A stretch of DNA of 64,000 nt. Source: Stromatinia cepivora. Its lineage: Eukaryota; Ascomycota; Leotiomycetes; Helotiales; Sclerotiniaceae. Where the stretch lies: NCBI GenBank assembly GCA_014898415.1, contig RCTD01000001.1:2232001-2296000 (forward strand), read 5' to 3'. Position numbers and translations under genes: made by a program. The notes beneath the pieces were generated by a model that was not told the DNA's origin, searched no databases, and was given only the letters and a program-made list of their open reading frames with translations. Below, piece after piece: positions 1 through 10,244 of the stretch; the first letter of the stretch is position 1; each line of letters begins with the position of its first letter.

Positions 1-1732
1 CTTATCCATACTTTCGCAAGCCCTACCTATTAGACCATTTTCCAAGAGCAAAACCCCTCGATCAAGACGACAATCAAAATCAGGTTCAGAACAAAACGAA
101 TTATTACAATTAGATCCCGATCCTCCAGTTCCACTACTTAATCTCCAACAATTTCCATCATTTCCATCCACTCTTGTTGGAACTCCAATTTTCAGAAGCG
201 ATAAGAGTAACGATTCTTTTTCCGAGGTATTGATAAACACCACTAGCTCGACTCCGGCTGTGGGTATGCTTTCAACCCCTTTAGTCGATTACAAACACTC
301 CGCAAATCAAACCAGTAAAGCCAGGGCCGCAGCAGAAGCGAAAGCAAAGCGCAAATCATCATCGACCTTGGGCCATTCTACTCACAGCTTCAAAAATGCG
401 AGCGGAGTGGAACGGTATGCCTCCACCAATTCCGCCGCCCACCAGCAGCAGAGAGGAGATTCAGAATCCGCAGGCAGAGCAGACAGTATTTCTAGCACAA
501 CAGGTTCAAGTCAAATCTCGAAAATAGATTCGACCGATCGAGATCGTGATCGTGATCCGTCAGGGTCATCAACAGAAGCTTCCATGGCGCAACCATTTAC
601 CAAACGACATGGTCGCCGATATCTACAAGATTCCTCGTTGGCATATCCTCTACCATGCGATCTTCCCGAAATCCATCGTCAGACTTTACGAACGATGTTA
701 TTATGTCAGGTCTTCAATGGGCCGACATGTTCGTCAGCTTTCAACAACAGACCCCCGAAACGAGTACTCGAGGTTGCTTGCGGCACAGGCTTTTGGAGTG
801 TGATGTGTCATAAACATTTTGCGCATAAAGGTCACTCCTCGATACAATTTACGGGTATAGATATTGCACCGCTAGCTCCTCGCATGGATGCAGATGATGA
901 TATGAATTGGCGTTTCGTCCAGCACGATTTACGAAAGACGCCCCTCCCTTTTCGCGACGAAGAATTCTCACTTATCATGGTTAAGGATATGAGCATGATA
1001 TTATCTACAAAAGATAACGATCGCTCGCAGGCTTTGATGGACGAATATTTAAGAATATTAAAACCTGGAGGAGTACTGGAGATTTGGGACGGCGATCATA
1101 CTATTCGAATGCTTTTATCACACGCACCACCTGCTACAAAGGACGAAGGTAGTTCTAATCAAGCTCACAAACAAATATACACCAATGCCATGGGCGCATA
1201 TACTATTACACCACAAACACCTTTAGCAACGCCACAAAATCAATATCTTATAGATTACAATACATGGATATCCAAGGCCCTCGAGGCTCGAGATTTACCT
1301 CCTATGCCTTGTACAAGCATCCGGGCTATGCTTCTTCAAGAAGCCGAAGTCCTCGAACATATCGAAAGTCGAAGACTAGCAATCCCGCTTGGTGAAGTAC
1401 GTTGGGAGCGTGAAGGAGTAGGCGGATCCGCCACCGCCACTAATGGACTTGACGGATCGAGAGGCAAAGCCAAGGAAGCTGATCGAAAGCATCTTACACC
1501 AGGGCAAGCTGCTCTTCGCAGAACCGCATTGATGAGCATTATACAACTGGTTGAGAGTCTGGAACCACTATTGAGGGAAGCGAGTGGGAAAAATATGGAC
1601 GAATGGGATCGTTGGTGCGGAAATTTGATGACGGATTTATTGAAGAATAATGGAACATCCTGGGGAGAATGTCTAGAAGTCGGTGCTTGGTGGGCGAAGA
1701 AAAAAGATCCGAAGTCTGATTCGAATAATTGA
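1..1732 (+). CDS. SAM-dependent class I methyltransferase (3' part; 5' end outside window)
   Basis: The reading frame is open from base 2 to the TGA at 1730-1732 (576 codons) with no in-frame stop and no convincing ATG at the left, so the gene starts upstream of the window. The first 230 or so residues are Ser/Thr/Gln-rich and probably disordered, with a short (Asp-Arg)n run near base 535. The catalytic domain begins near base 760. Motif I is VLEVACGTGFW (SAM-binding glycine loop), followed by an acidic 'GIDIAPL' strand, a 'NWRFVQHDL' segment, and 'ILKPGGVLEIWDGD' as a typical post-motif segment. The C terminus ends in 'ECLEVGAWWAKKK'. The fold assignment rests on these motifs. The substrate is unknown, and the long disordered leader is usual for uncharacterised fungal members of this group. 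A LaeA-like regulator is an alternative, but I see no specific support for it. Confidence 0.8.
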   Translation, partial: LSILSQALPIRPFSKSKTPRSRRQSKSGSEQNELLQLDPDPPVPLLNLQQFPSFPSTLVGTPIFRSDKSNDSFSEVLINTTSSTPAVGMLSTPLVDYKHSANQTSKARAAAEAKAKRKSSSTLGHSTHSFKNASGVERYASTNSAAHQQQRGDSESAGRADSISSTTGSSQISKIDSTDRDRDRDPSGSSTEASMAQPFTKRHGRRYLQDSSLAYPLPCDLPEIHRQTLRTMLLCQVFNGPTCSSAFNNRPPKRVLEVACGTGFWSVMCHKHFAHKGHSSIQFTGIDIAPLAPRMDADDDMNWRFVQHDLRKTPLPFRDEEFSLIMVKDMSMILSTKDNDRSQALMDEYLRILKPGGVLEIWDGDHTIRMLLSHAPPATKDEGSSNQAHKQIYTNAMGAYTITPQTPLATPQNQYLIDYNTWISKALEARDLPPMPCTSIRAMLLQEAEVLEHIESRRLAIPLGEVRWEREGVGGSATATNGLDGSRGKAKEADRKHLTPGQAALRRTALMSIIQLVESLEPLLREASGKNMDEWDRWCGNLMTDLLKNNGTSWGECLEVGAWWAKKKDPKSDSNN

Positions 1733-2077
1733 AGAGGTCGTCGTTCACATGTCCTCGAATTTACCCGATTTTCTCCACCAATTCTCATGCTTCCTCATGT
1801 TTATATTACCATCTCATTATCCCGTTCTCGGATCGCCTCTACCAATATAACATTCACCACTTTCCGTACATAGTCACCGCCTCTCATACACACCGCGCTC
1901 TCGAACATATTTCTCCTCTCATCCTACAACATCTCAATGGTAGGATTCGGGTCTTCTGGTTCATCGTCGGTATAATATCCCGTCCATAAGGACTGTATAT
2001 ATCTATCTGCGTCTGAATCGGCGTATGGTATTCATCGTTTGGATATAAATGCCAGGAGGATTCATGGTCGTCGTTCC

Positions 2078-2685
2078 TCATCCTTCTTTGTATCTTTGTC
2101 GTAGTGCTCGATACCTTTTAAGATAGTACCTGGATATACCCAATACATATTTAATCAGTACATGTCCCTATTTGTGTGTGATCCTTATGTGCGGGTCCTG
2201 TGAATTGCGCCTCGTGAATTTCAGGAGATATAATTGTGACATACAATGCTTCAATCTCTACTCCCAATAAAACAATTAGCATAACTTTAACCAGACCCAA
2301 TACGTCTCCTCTCTCTTTACAGATGCCACAAATTAATAACACATACCCTTCCTAACAAACTCCGCCCGTTCAATCCCTTTCCGTATCTCGACTTCGCTGT
2401 CCATAGATGCATTCGCCATAAACGCCTTGTGTAATCGTGTGCGAAAGTACGTATATCCAAGAGGATATGCACGACCCAGATTGAGAAGTTCTGTGTTAAG
2501 GGAGAGAGTCAGAGTTTGTAAAAAGAAATAGTTGGTTCATGCAGAAGAAGAGATCGGAAGGGCTGAAGGGTAAACAAGAATACAGGCTTGTGAACGATGA
2601 GAAAGCCTGAGAGAAGAAACAAGGGATCTTGGAAATAACCTTTGTAAATAGAAATTACTTCTTTTCTGAGAGCTGTGGATGGCAT
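2078..2685 (-). CDS. LYR-motif protein, LYRM5 / electron-transfer-flavoprotein regulatory factor type
   Basis: Four exons on the minus strand: 2685-2640, 2490-2347, 2257-2245 and 2129-2078, coding for 84 residues. Introns are 149, 89 and 115 nt, all GT-AG, and phases agree at every junction. The product starts [20 protein letters not shown], carries the LYR-type tripeptide in its first helix, has '[14 protein letters not shown]', and ends '[19 protein letters not shown]'. This closely follows the layout of the human LYRM5/ETFRF1 family (LYR helix, YPxG, EFVxKExEALYxLxxYRxxxQRY). Family members act in the mitochondrial matrix and bind electron-transfer flavoprotein. The third exon is only 13 nt and encodes the E-I-E-A core; leaving it out breaks the frame and removes conserved residues. 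No exon reaches 60 codons, so simple ORF calling misses this gene. Confidence 0.87.
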
Positions 2686-3326
2686 TATGTGGAAGGTTTC
2701 AGGATTCTTGATTCTTGATTCTTGATTCTTATACGAAGAGATGAAATGTTGGGGTGAAAATAGAGGGTCTGTAGGATATTGTAGATGGAATGGGAATGAT
2801 AGTTTTTAATTGTAATTGTAATTGATTACATCTAGAGTAGATGTGAGAATCAGAAGATTATCTTGAAAACGCTCAATGACGATTTAGAAGCTCTGATGCC
2901 GAGGGTCAAAATGGAGCTAGCGGCCGCGATGGAGTGTGGGGGAATGTTGACAAGTAACTCACCAGGGCCACCTCACCGGGACTAGCTCACCAGCAGTATA
3001 TGGTTCTTATGGGGGATGCAACGGATACTTTGCCGGTTTTGTTTGAAAAAATTTGGTTGTTTGAGAAGTGTGTTGCGTTCACCCTTTACACTAGGCGCAC
3101 GTATTTTTGTTGGCTTGAGAGGGTAGTTCTAGGGAATTATACGGTCTCCGCGTATGAACCATTCAAATCTATACTCGCATGACTTCTAGTAATCGTTTGT
3201 CACCCTACGAACTAGCTATGCTAGCCCTCGATATTTATCGTGGCTAGAGTTATCCTCAGTCTCGTGACTAAGCGTGCCGAAGAATGCGTCATCATCCACC
3301 TACTACTTACTTGCTTCACCTTCCTC
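2686..3326. other. intergenic spacer with a heptamer tandem repeat
   Basis: Between the LYR gene promoter and the 3' end of the thioesterase gene. Bases 2704-2731 hold four tandem copies of a 7-mer (ATTCTTG, last copy ATTCTTA). Bases 2940-2995 hold three imperfect copies of a CTCACC(A/G)G-type word. The only ORF (3000-3182) lacks recognisable features. I see no gene. Confidence 0.6.
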
Positions 3327-4329
3327 TCAAGTCTTGTTAGCGGTTCCCATATCCTCTACCGCATCTGCCCTATCCCAAGTCTCAATCTCCAGCTTCCTCA
3401 CTTTCTCTTCTATACCCTCAATTTTCTTCCGTGCATTTGCTATTGCTATATTTTGCTCTTCCCAAGTCTTCGCAAAAGCATCCAAAAGCCATGGTTGCAA
3501 CCTCTCCTTCTTACCATTTTTATAATCATATGTCACAATATCTTCCACACATCTAGCAGCTGGCCTTTGATGCAATTCCGAAACGATTAGTACATCTAAT
3601 TTAAAAGAGAACTCGTCTTCACTTTTGGGTTGATGGCTGAGTTTATGATATACGGAAATATGATCCGGCCATGTCATAGGCTGGTGCTTGTCAGTAAGTG
3701 TCCAACGGTATACATGTGAACCGGAATTTGAGGGAACTCTCACAAAAAGGTAGGTCGTCTTTATGCTTCGTAGTATCATTCCATAGCCCTCTGGCGTACA
3801 TATTTGTCTCCATTTCTCTTTATTTTGGGAATCGATATGAATGGCATAATTTTGAGTCCAATTTACTCTTGCACTCTCGGCATATCGTACGTACATGACA
3901 TTATTAACATGTTTCTGTAGTACACTCAAGATTAGCTTTACGATTCTACTTCAACATATTTCAGGAACACATAGTTTGTCGATCCTTCCACATAGAAGGG
4001 GAAAATACCATACAATCCATTTCCCCCCAAACAACCTTATGTCTAGTCAAACCCGCTCTATTTTTATCCACCAAGTATCCGAGTCTCCCAGCTACCAATT
4101 CCCTCCAATCTCGCCCTAAAATCTCTAGTATCTTTCCCGCATCTCGTGCTTGTTCTCGACTCATCCCAAACATAATACATTTCCCAATCCTAGCTTTAAT
4201 CGTGCTCAGCCATCGCGAATCCGAGTTGCCATCTGGTTGACGCTCTACGGTGCTTTCGAAACGTTTTAATACAGGGCTGCGCACACTTATGAATGGCCGC
4301 CTGGGTAGATGATGTATTCTAGGAGGCAT
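3327..4329 (-). CDS. mitochondrial hot-dog-fold thioesterase-like protein (4HBT_2 type)
   Basis: Two exons on the minus strand, 4329-4009 and 3914-3327, joined in phase 0 across a 94-nt GT-AG intron; 302 residues. The N terminus is basic and lacks acidic residues for its first 24 positions (MPPRIHHLPRRPFISVRS), a likely mitochondrial targeting sequence. The splice joins 'GEMDCM' to 'KHVNNVMYVRYAESARVNW', rebuilding the D-x-M-x-HVNN-xxYxRYxE signature of 4-hydroxybenzoyl-CoA thioesterase-like hot-dog proteins. The domain runs to about residue 245. A charged helix with 'KKIEGIEEKVRKLE' follows near the C terminus. The substrate, probably an acyl-CoA, is not shown by the sequence. The motif exists only after splicing, which strongly supports the intron. 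Confidence 0.82.
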
Positions 4330-4647
4330 ATTGCTTTAAAAGAAGGGAACAATTGTTGAAAATGTGCGAGAGATTAAGCTGATCAATTTATTGTCAAGCT
4401 GTCACAGCTCCCCGCATTCTCGGAATTGCGGCCGCGCGGGAGTGGATTTAGCGTGTTACGGAGACCCCGCTTCGAATCACAAGTCAGCAATCAGATGAAA
4501 TACTCCAGAGACATCTATCACACATGCAAGAACTAGACTTTAATTTATCAAGTCAAAATCTTTCGGAGAAAGTGTAGCATCAGCCCTTAAAAACCAGCGT
4601 CGAAATTTTTTAGCCCTTACAGAGCTTGAGAACCTCTCGATGGAAAG
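4330..4647. promoter_or_regulatory. divergent promoter region between thioesterase and small membrane protein
   Basis: A 318-bp spacer between two start codons pointing away from each other. It contains a GCGGCCGCGCGGG GC-rich patch near 4430. No box could be assigned with confidence. A tRNA-like 'CTTCGAATC' near 4470 has no matching stems. Confidence 0.35.
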
Positions 4648-4812
4648 ATGGAGGCCGACGAGCGTACTCCATTGATTGCAACGGTTACTGTTCGGCCCCC
4701 GCGACAGAGATATGAGCATGACACGATTCGTCGACTCTTCACTATAGCCGCAATTTGTTGCTTGATTATCGCAGTCTTCATTTTCCTATTAGTTCTACCT
4801 TTACTTGAATAG
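4648..4812 (+). CDS. 54-residue single-pass membrane protein
   Basis: ATG at 4648, TAG at 4810-4812. The product begins MEADERTPLI, an E-R-T-P-L-[LI] acidic dileucine-like sorting motif common at the cytosolic N termini of fungal vacuolar and endosomal membrane proteins. A basic stretch with 'RPPRQRYEHDTIRRLF' precedes one hydrophobic helix (about residues 32-53). It ends directly after the helix, so it has no lumenal domain. The order, short cytosolic tail with vacuolar sorting signal then one TM helix, matches the N terminus of type II vacuolar enzymes. It is therefore either a free-standing mini-protein or the remnant or first exon of a larger gene. No downstream exon was found that continues it. 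Confidence 0.5.
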   Translation: MEADERTPLIATVTVRPPRQRYEHDTIRRLFTIAAICCLIIAVFIFLLVLPLLE

Positions 4813-4932
4813 CTTTCTGAGGGCGTGAGTCTTCAATATCAATTGAAAATATTTTATTTGAAATTCGTGCGGTTGATCGAGGTATTCATATCAGCCTCAT
4901 TATGGATAAACTCTAATAATAAACACCAAATC

Positions 4933-5421
4933 ATGACTTCCCTAACCCACAAAATCTGTAAAATCCAATGGCATCTCGCATTTCAAGATCCTCTTATGCC
5001 TCAGACTACACGCTACCACACCAACCTCTTCATTGAAACCTCTCCAGACGGCTCCGGTACAATCTACGAAGTCAATGGAGATATCGTATCGGTCAACGGA
5101 ATGCCCTATTTCCAATTCCCTTCACCACCACCTGAATCCGTCGATTCATTTTATCGAAAAACTCTTCTGGGTGAGATCGATGCATCGGATATGGATGGAG
5201 TGGCAGAAGTTCTGAAAAGTATTCCGGCACCCCCAAGACAAAGGTGGTTTAATCCGAGGGGTATGAGGATGGAAGCTTGTAAGGTGGATGGAAAGCCGTA
5301 TGGGGTGGGAGAAGAGGTACCGGAATTTTGGAAGTGTACGGAGTGGACGAATGGGAAGGCTATACCTGCTTTGTGGGGAAATGGGTTGATTAGGGAGGTT
5401 GTTGGACATGATACGGTATAG
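4933..5421 (+). CDS. small fungal protein of unknown function
   Basis: Single exon, 162 residues, from the ATG at 4933 (the frame is open further upstream to a GTG at 4825, but that segment has low-complexity, non-conserved character). Features seen: 'KIQWHLAFQDP', 'TRYHTNLFIET', 'GTIYEVNGDIV', 'PPPRQRWFNP', and 'EFWKCTEWTNGKAIPALWGNGLI'. This layout (WHLAF..., H-x-x-LF-x-ET, PP-RQ-x-FN, KCTEW) recalls, from memory, a family of short fungal proteins without a known role. It has no signal peptide and no membrane helix. It is upstream of and unrelated to the P450. Confidence 0.7.
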   Translation: MTSLTHKICKIQWHLAFQDPLMPQTTRYHTNLFIETSPDGSGTIYEVNGDIVSVNGMPYFQFPSPPPESVDSFYRKTLLGEIDASDMDGVAEVLKSIPAPPRQRWFNPRGMRMEACKVDGKPYGVGEEVPEFWKCTEWTNGKAIPALWGNGLIREVVGHDTV

Positions 5422-8372
5422 AATCGTCCTATCGTATGTAATGAAGATGAATTCCATTACAAATACTATCGACTGGATATGGATGAACATAAGCAGACAA
5501 GAAAACGCTTCTAGGTGGATGAAGTGGGATAATTGAAGATATTGTGTTTTTGAGCAAGATAAGACATAGGTGGGATACCATGATAAAAAGTAGTTGATAG
5601 GATCGGTGATGGGTTTTTACTTGCTCATGAATGATTTTTTTAGGTCAAAAACAAGCACTGTTCCTCGCGTTATCCTAGCTTCCTTCCAAGTACGCCAAGT
5701 ACGTGGCCGGCAATAGTCACTGAAAGATTTATCTCTCGATGGCAAGTAACAATCCTCCAATATTTGAACTGGAATTTTAGGCCTAGATTTGGTTTCTACT
5801 TGCTGCTTCTTATTATATCCATAATAATATGATGTCCTGGAAAGTTTGGTAACTTGGGTCATAAGTCACGGGAATGAGCATCGTTGATGATGAGATTACT
5901 CCATTATTAGTTTTCCATCCTTATAATAAATCCTTTAATGTTTCTTTAAACTTCGGATATATGCATGCATGCATGCAAGGTATTCTAACGGGCTCTTCTT
6001 ATATAGATAAATGAAAATCATGGGGAATGGATTGGGTACTTGATAAAACGATAGCCATTTCTTTAAGAGTTTTTGTATGAAAATGAGGTATACTGGTGGA
6101 AAGAAGGGTGTGCGGTCTTCTGATATGTAAAATGGATCGTATGATTTTTGGCTATATCTATGGCAGTGAGTATTAGTTAATTTGCGTGTACTGATATACT
6201 GATGTGGATATCGTATCCTCGACTTCAGCCATTCTTCACTAACGTATACTATTGATTGATTACACTGTGATTAACAGTAGTGGAAGCGTAACTTATTGAG
6301 CCTTATCAAGGGGAAAAAAGGTTCTCCTGGCATTGGCAATCTTGCCATAAGAGCACTCCTTCGTGAGGAACCATATAAATAGTTACAGTCTCAAATATTA
6401 AATGGTACACTCGGATACCTAGAATGTGGTGCTGGAAGACTACACCGCTTTCCCCCTCTACTAGCATAACCTCCTACGCTATATAAGGCTAATATCCCGC
6501 ACCATCTTCATCGTCAAACATCCCATCCGGGTCGACTTGGTGCAGTGGGTCGCCCACTGCGCTGTAACTACTCGAAAGAGTGGGTGGGATGTTTGATCAG
6601 CGACAGTGTTGTCCCCATATCGAAGGGTAAACCTGCAATAAAATCTCATATCGGAGAGGTTTTCCCAGCTGGTTATCCCTGGTTTTTGCTGTTTTGATGG
6701 TCTTTGATTTTTGGATTGTGATAAGAGTGTTACGACGGTACTCAGTTATGACTAAGCCCCGCATCACTAAACAGGGGTCACATGGTCCCACTCGTCCCAC
6801 CGATTTATATCGAGGGGAACAATGAGAAGGCCTCCCACCGATCCCACTCGAAGGGACAATGGGACATATAATACGAAGGTCTATATAATCAAAATGGATT
6901 TCCTTTGTATAAAGCTTCATACTCAAGATCAATCATTTAGTATACTCTACTATTAATTACGAATAGCATATCATTATTGTCATTACTTAAATCCCTGCTT
7001 GACGCCTAGTTATAAACCTACCTCGAGAGTCTAGAGCACTTCCACGTGATCTAGACGGCTACCCCCGTAACAAAGAGCGAGATGTGTGATTATTGTTTTG
7101 GACTTCACTGATGTTTTTTTTAATCAGCGATCCATTTCCATTCAGGAGGAGATATCTCCAGCTGTGATTTTTAGGAACTTTTGGTTTGCGGTCTGCTTTG
7201 GATGTCCTTGCTTTTTGGCAGAGTGGATACTAAGATCCAGAGAGATGAAGGTTGTCGTCTGATGATGATAGTGGATCAATTGAGATGGAGTGAGGTTGAG
7301 AAGAGTGGATTATCGTGTAGTGAATTTGTCCTTGGATAGCTTTCTCCCATTGTATGGAGCTGGACGGATATTTAACATAGGTGCCATGATCAACGATTAT
7401 TCCAATGATACTCTGAGCCCGCAAAACCAGAAATCTGAATTAGCTCTTCAATTAAGGACACTTTCTATACAGGATTATCATGTGCTATTGTGAGCTCCCA
7501 CCTGCTTGTACCGGAGCGTGCGCAATGCATATACGCTCCAGCTGCGCCAGTATAATTGCGTTACATGGTTCCTAAGTATACATTTTCGACACTTGTCTGA
7601 TTCTGTATGACTCAGCGTTGATGGATTGACATAGTAGGTCTATCCAAAGCGCCTATGCGGAGCTAGACCTGTTGTCAATAAGGAATCGAGAGTTGTACAG
7701 TCCGTGGATCTTTCCTACTTCTCGAATTATTTCCATTCAGACCTCGTGATGGCAGTTATGTAGGCGACTGAGGAGTATCTACAATCCAGTACACATCGAA
7801 AGTGTATATGGACCTAGAAAATTGCTTCCTAGCATTTGTAGAATTCTTCCACCCTGAGTTCCATCTAGCTGGCGAGACTTTCACTTGATATTCCACCCAC
7901 AAGCAGACATCACTGAGCTGGACTATTTGAATGTGCCTTATAACGTGTGTAAATATGCCAACTCCTGATCACTTGAAATCGAAAGCGCAGCCAATAAGGG
8001 CTCATGAGATAGTTGTTGTATGTCGTAAAAGTCATAAGGAAGTTCCTGATGTTTGTTAGTAGTGAGGTTGGGTATGGTGGGGCTGCGCTTAGAGTGTCTT
8101 TCGATTACCGTACTTCCACTGACAAAGCCTGATTCGTGTACTGCATCCATACCCTCTCACTGTGGAGCTGGCTCACTGCCAAAAGAATTCATTTTCATTC
8201 GACAATTCCACTTTTTGAGGAGTCCTTTTGCTGATACGGATCTGAAATTGCGTGCGAATCAGCCGTGAAAGGAAATGGGTCAGATAAGACACGTTAACAA
8301 GAATCAAGATGAATAACCCTGGATCATAAGTACTTGGAATGTGCGATACCACATCCTTAGTCAAAAAGGTAC
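5422..8372. other. gene-poor spacer, about 3 kb
   Basis: No convincing gene. It holds an ATGC tetranucleotide run (5961-5979), the TATA-led multi-hairpin element at 6480-6600 (listed separately) and short ORFs without codon-level or motif support (for example minus 5617-5862, 6597-6932, 7938-8150). The last 300 bases should contain the P450 promoter; I could not assign boxes. Confidence 0.55.
6480..6600 (+). other. TATA-led multi-hairpin element (possible structured RNA or fold-back element)
   Basis: A TATATAAGG box (6480-6488) lies about 25-30 bp before a nested inverted-repeat structure. The outer stem pairs 6514-6525 perfectly with 6585-6596, extended three more pairs (one G-U) by 6526-6528 with 6582-6584. 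Inside are a perfect 8-bp hairpin with a 3-nt loop (6542-6549 with 6553-6560) and a 4-bp hairpin closed by a GAAA tetraloop (6570-6581). Together these fold as a three-way junction with a GNRA loop, as in stable non-coding RNAs. It does not match tRNA, 5S, U6 or hammerhead consensus that I know. The RNA reading is inference. A fold-back DNA element is the alternative. Confidence 0.35.
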
Positions 8373-10244
8373 ATGATACTCAACATGGAGTTTAGCTATG
8401 GAGTATCCTCCGTGGTGTGTCTTGTTCTCATAGCATATGTCACATTCTACGTGACTTGGCAGGTTTTCTCCAAGCCATCACAATACCCATTCCCACCGAG
8501 TCCTCCAGGAGAACCAATTCTGGGACATATACGATTAGTACCCACGGACGATCCTCATTTTTATTATCAGAAATTGTCACAAGAATATAGTATGTACAAA
8601 TGGACCTTTCAAAATTCCTTCGATATGCTTAGATGCACCCATAGATTCAGATATATTGTTTTTCAAACAATTCCTTACTCCAGTTTTGGTCTTGAATACT
8701 GTTAAAGCTGCAGATGAGCTTCTATCCAGGAATGGAGCTAACTATTGCAATCGACCTCGGTTTGTTTTATTTGAGGTGTAAGTTTACATGCTGAGTCCTG
8801 AGCTTGCATAGCTGATGGAAACAGTATGGGATGGGGTCGGACTTTGACATTTCTTCCGTGGGGACCACGTTTCAAAGCACATAGAACTCATTTACAGACG
8901 GCGTTTACGACGACTAGTGTGGCCCAATACCGTGGTATACAAGAGCAAGAAGCACGCCAGGCTCTTTACACAATTACTCAAAGACCTGGAGACTGGGAAG
9001 TTGCTTTAAGCAGGTAAGTACCTCGATGAGACTTATCTTACCCCCTTAGACATTCATGCTTACTTTGGCGGAGGTTTGCTTCTGCTATTGTGTTGAGAGT
9101 AGCATTTGGAATTACTCTAGAAAACGATGACGATGAATACATCAAAATTGCAGCGGATGCAATCAATGCTACAGGAAATGGTGGGTCTCCAGGAGCAACT
9201 GTTGTTGATTATTTTCCCTTTCTAAGCAATGTTCCTCACTGGCTTGTTCCCTCACAAGCCATAAAGCATGCGAAGAGATGGGGCTCCGCAATCAAACGTC
9301 TTCATGATGCGCCATTTGCTGCCGCACTGAAGGATTTCGTACGTCGTTATGCGCTCCCTCACATTATCGTTCGGTCCTAATCCATTGCAGAATGACGGTG
9401 TAGCTCAAAAGTCTTCATACGTATATCCTCTGCTTGAAAAATATGCAGAAAATGAGTCTCGAGGTCTACCAAACAATTTCTCCATGGAAGATATCAATGG
9501 TTCGGCTGCCGCAATATTCATTGCGGGATCAGACACTACCTTCGCAACAACGTTGGTGGGTATACTGAATTTATTACTCCATCCTATTATATTTCACAAA
9601 GCGCGAAATTTGCTTGATCAGACTATTGGGATGGATCGACTGCCTTCATTAAAAGATAGAGACAACCCAAAGCTCTTGTATCTAGAGTATATCATTCAGG
9701 AGATAGTTAGATGGCGGCCTCTATCTCCTCTTGGCGTTCCCCACAAATCACTTAACGACGATGTCTACAACGAGATGTTTATTCCTCGGGGTACAAATGT
9801 CTATTTCAACACATGGGCTATGAGTCGCGACGAGGCTATTTACAAAGACCCTGACCTGTTTAATCCAGATCGATACATTCCAATTGAAGAAGGTGGCGCT
9901 GGTGAGCCGTATCTCAAAGGACCTTTCGGTTTTGGTCGTCGAATATGTGTCGGTCGTCATTTAGCATTAGCAAGTGTCTGGATTGTTTTGGCTACTTTGA
10001 TCTCTACAGTCAATATCTCGAAGGCTGTTGATTCAGACGGAAAAGATATCGAACCAGTCGTCGGATTTACGACGGGTCTATCAAGGTATAAATGACATCT
10101 TAAATCTTCTGTGTGCTTGAGAGGCTGATCATTGATTGTTAAAGTCACCCTCTTCACTTTGATTGCGAATTCAAATCTCGTTCATCGAGGGTGGAATCGT
10201 TACTGGAGTCTTCGTTATCAAAGGATAATGCAAATACGATTTGA
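8373..10244 (+). CDS. cytochrome P450 monooxygenase, microsomal type
   Basis: Six exons: 8373-8589, 8651-8777, 8825-9013, 9074-9338, 9391-10085 and 10145-10244; 530 residues, with consistent phases. An N-terminal anchor helix (about residues 10-30) is followed by a proline-rich hinge (PFPPSPPGEPILGH). Class signatures are the I-helix AGSDTT (oxygen activation), the ExxR in QEIVRW, the 'FNPDRYI' PERF region and the heme loop FGFGRRICVGRH with Cys452 as thiolate ligand. The last intron converts an apparent 'SRYK-stop' end into '...LSSHPLHFDCEFKSRS', the tail usual for OrdA-like (CYP64/65-type) fungal P450s. It stands alone, with no biosynthetic partners within 5 kb. The substrate is unknown. 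Likely ER-bound, needing cytochrome P450 reductase. Confidence 0.92.

Noticed and set aside
4440..4500. tRNA-like T-loop sequence (CTTCGAATC)
   Set aside because: No matching T-stem, D-arm or acceptor stem around it.
6597..6932. 111-codon minus-strand ORF next to the hairpin element
   Set aside because: No motif; overlaps repeated CCCAC/GGGAC words and looks non-coding.
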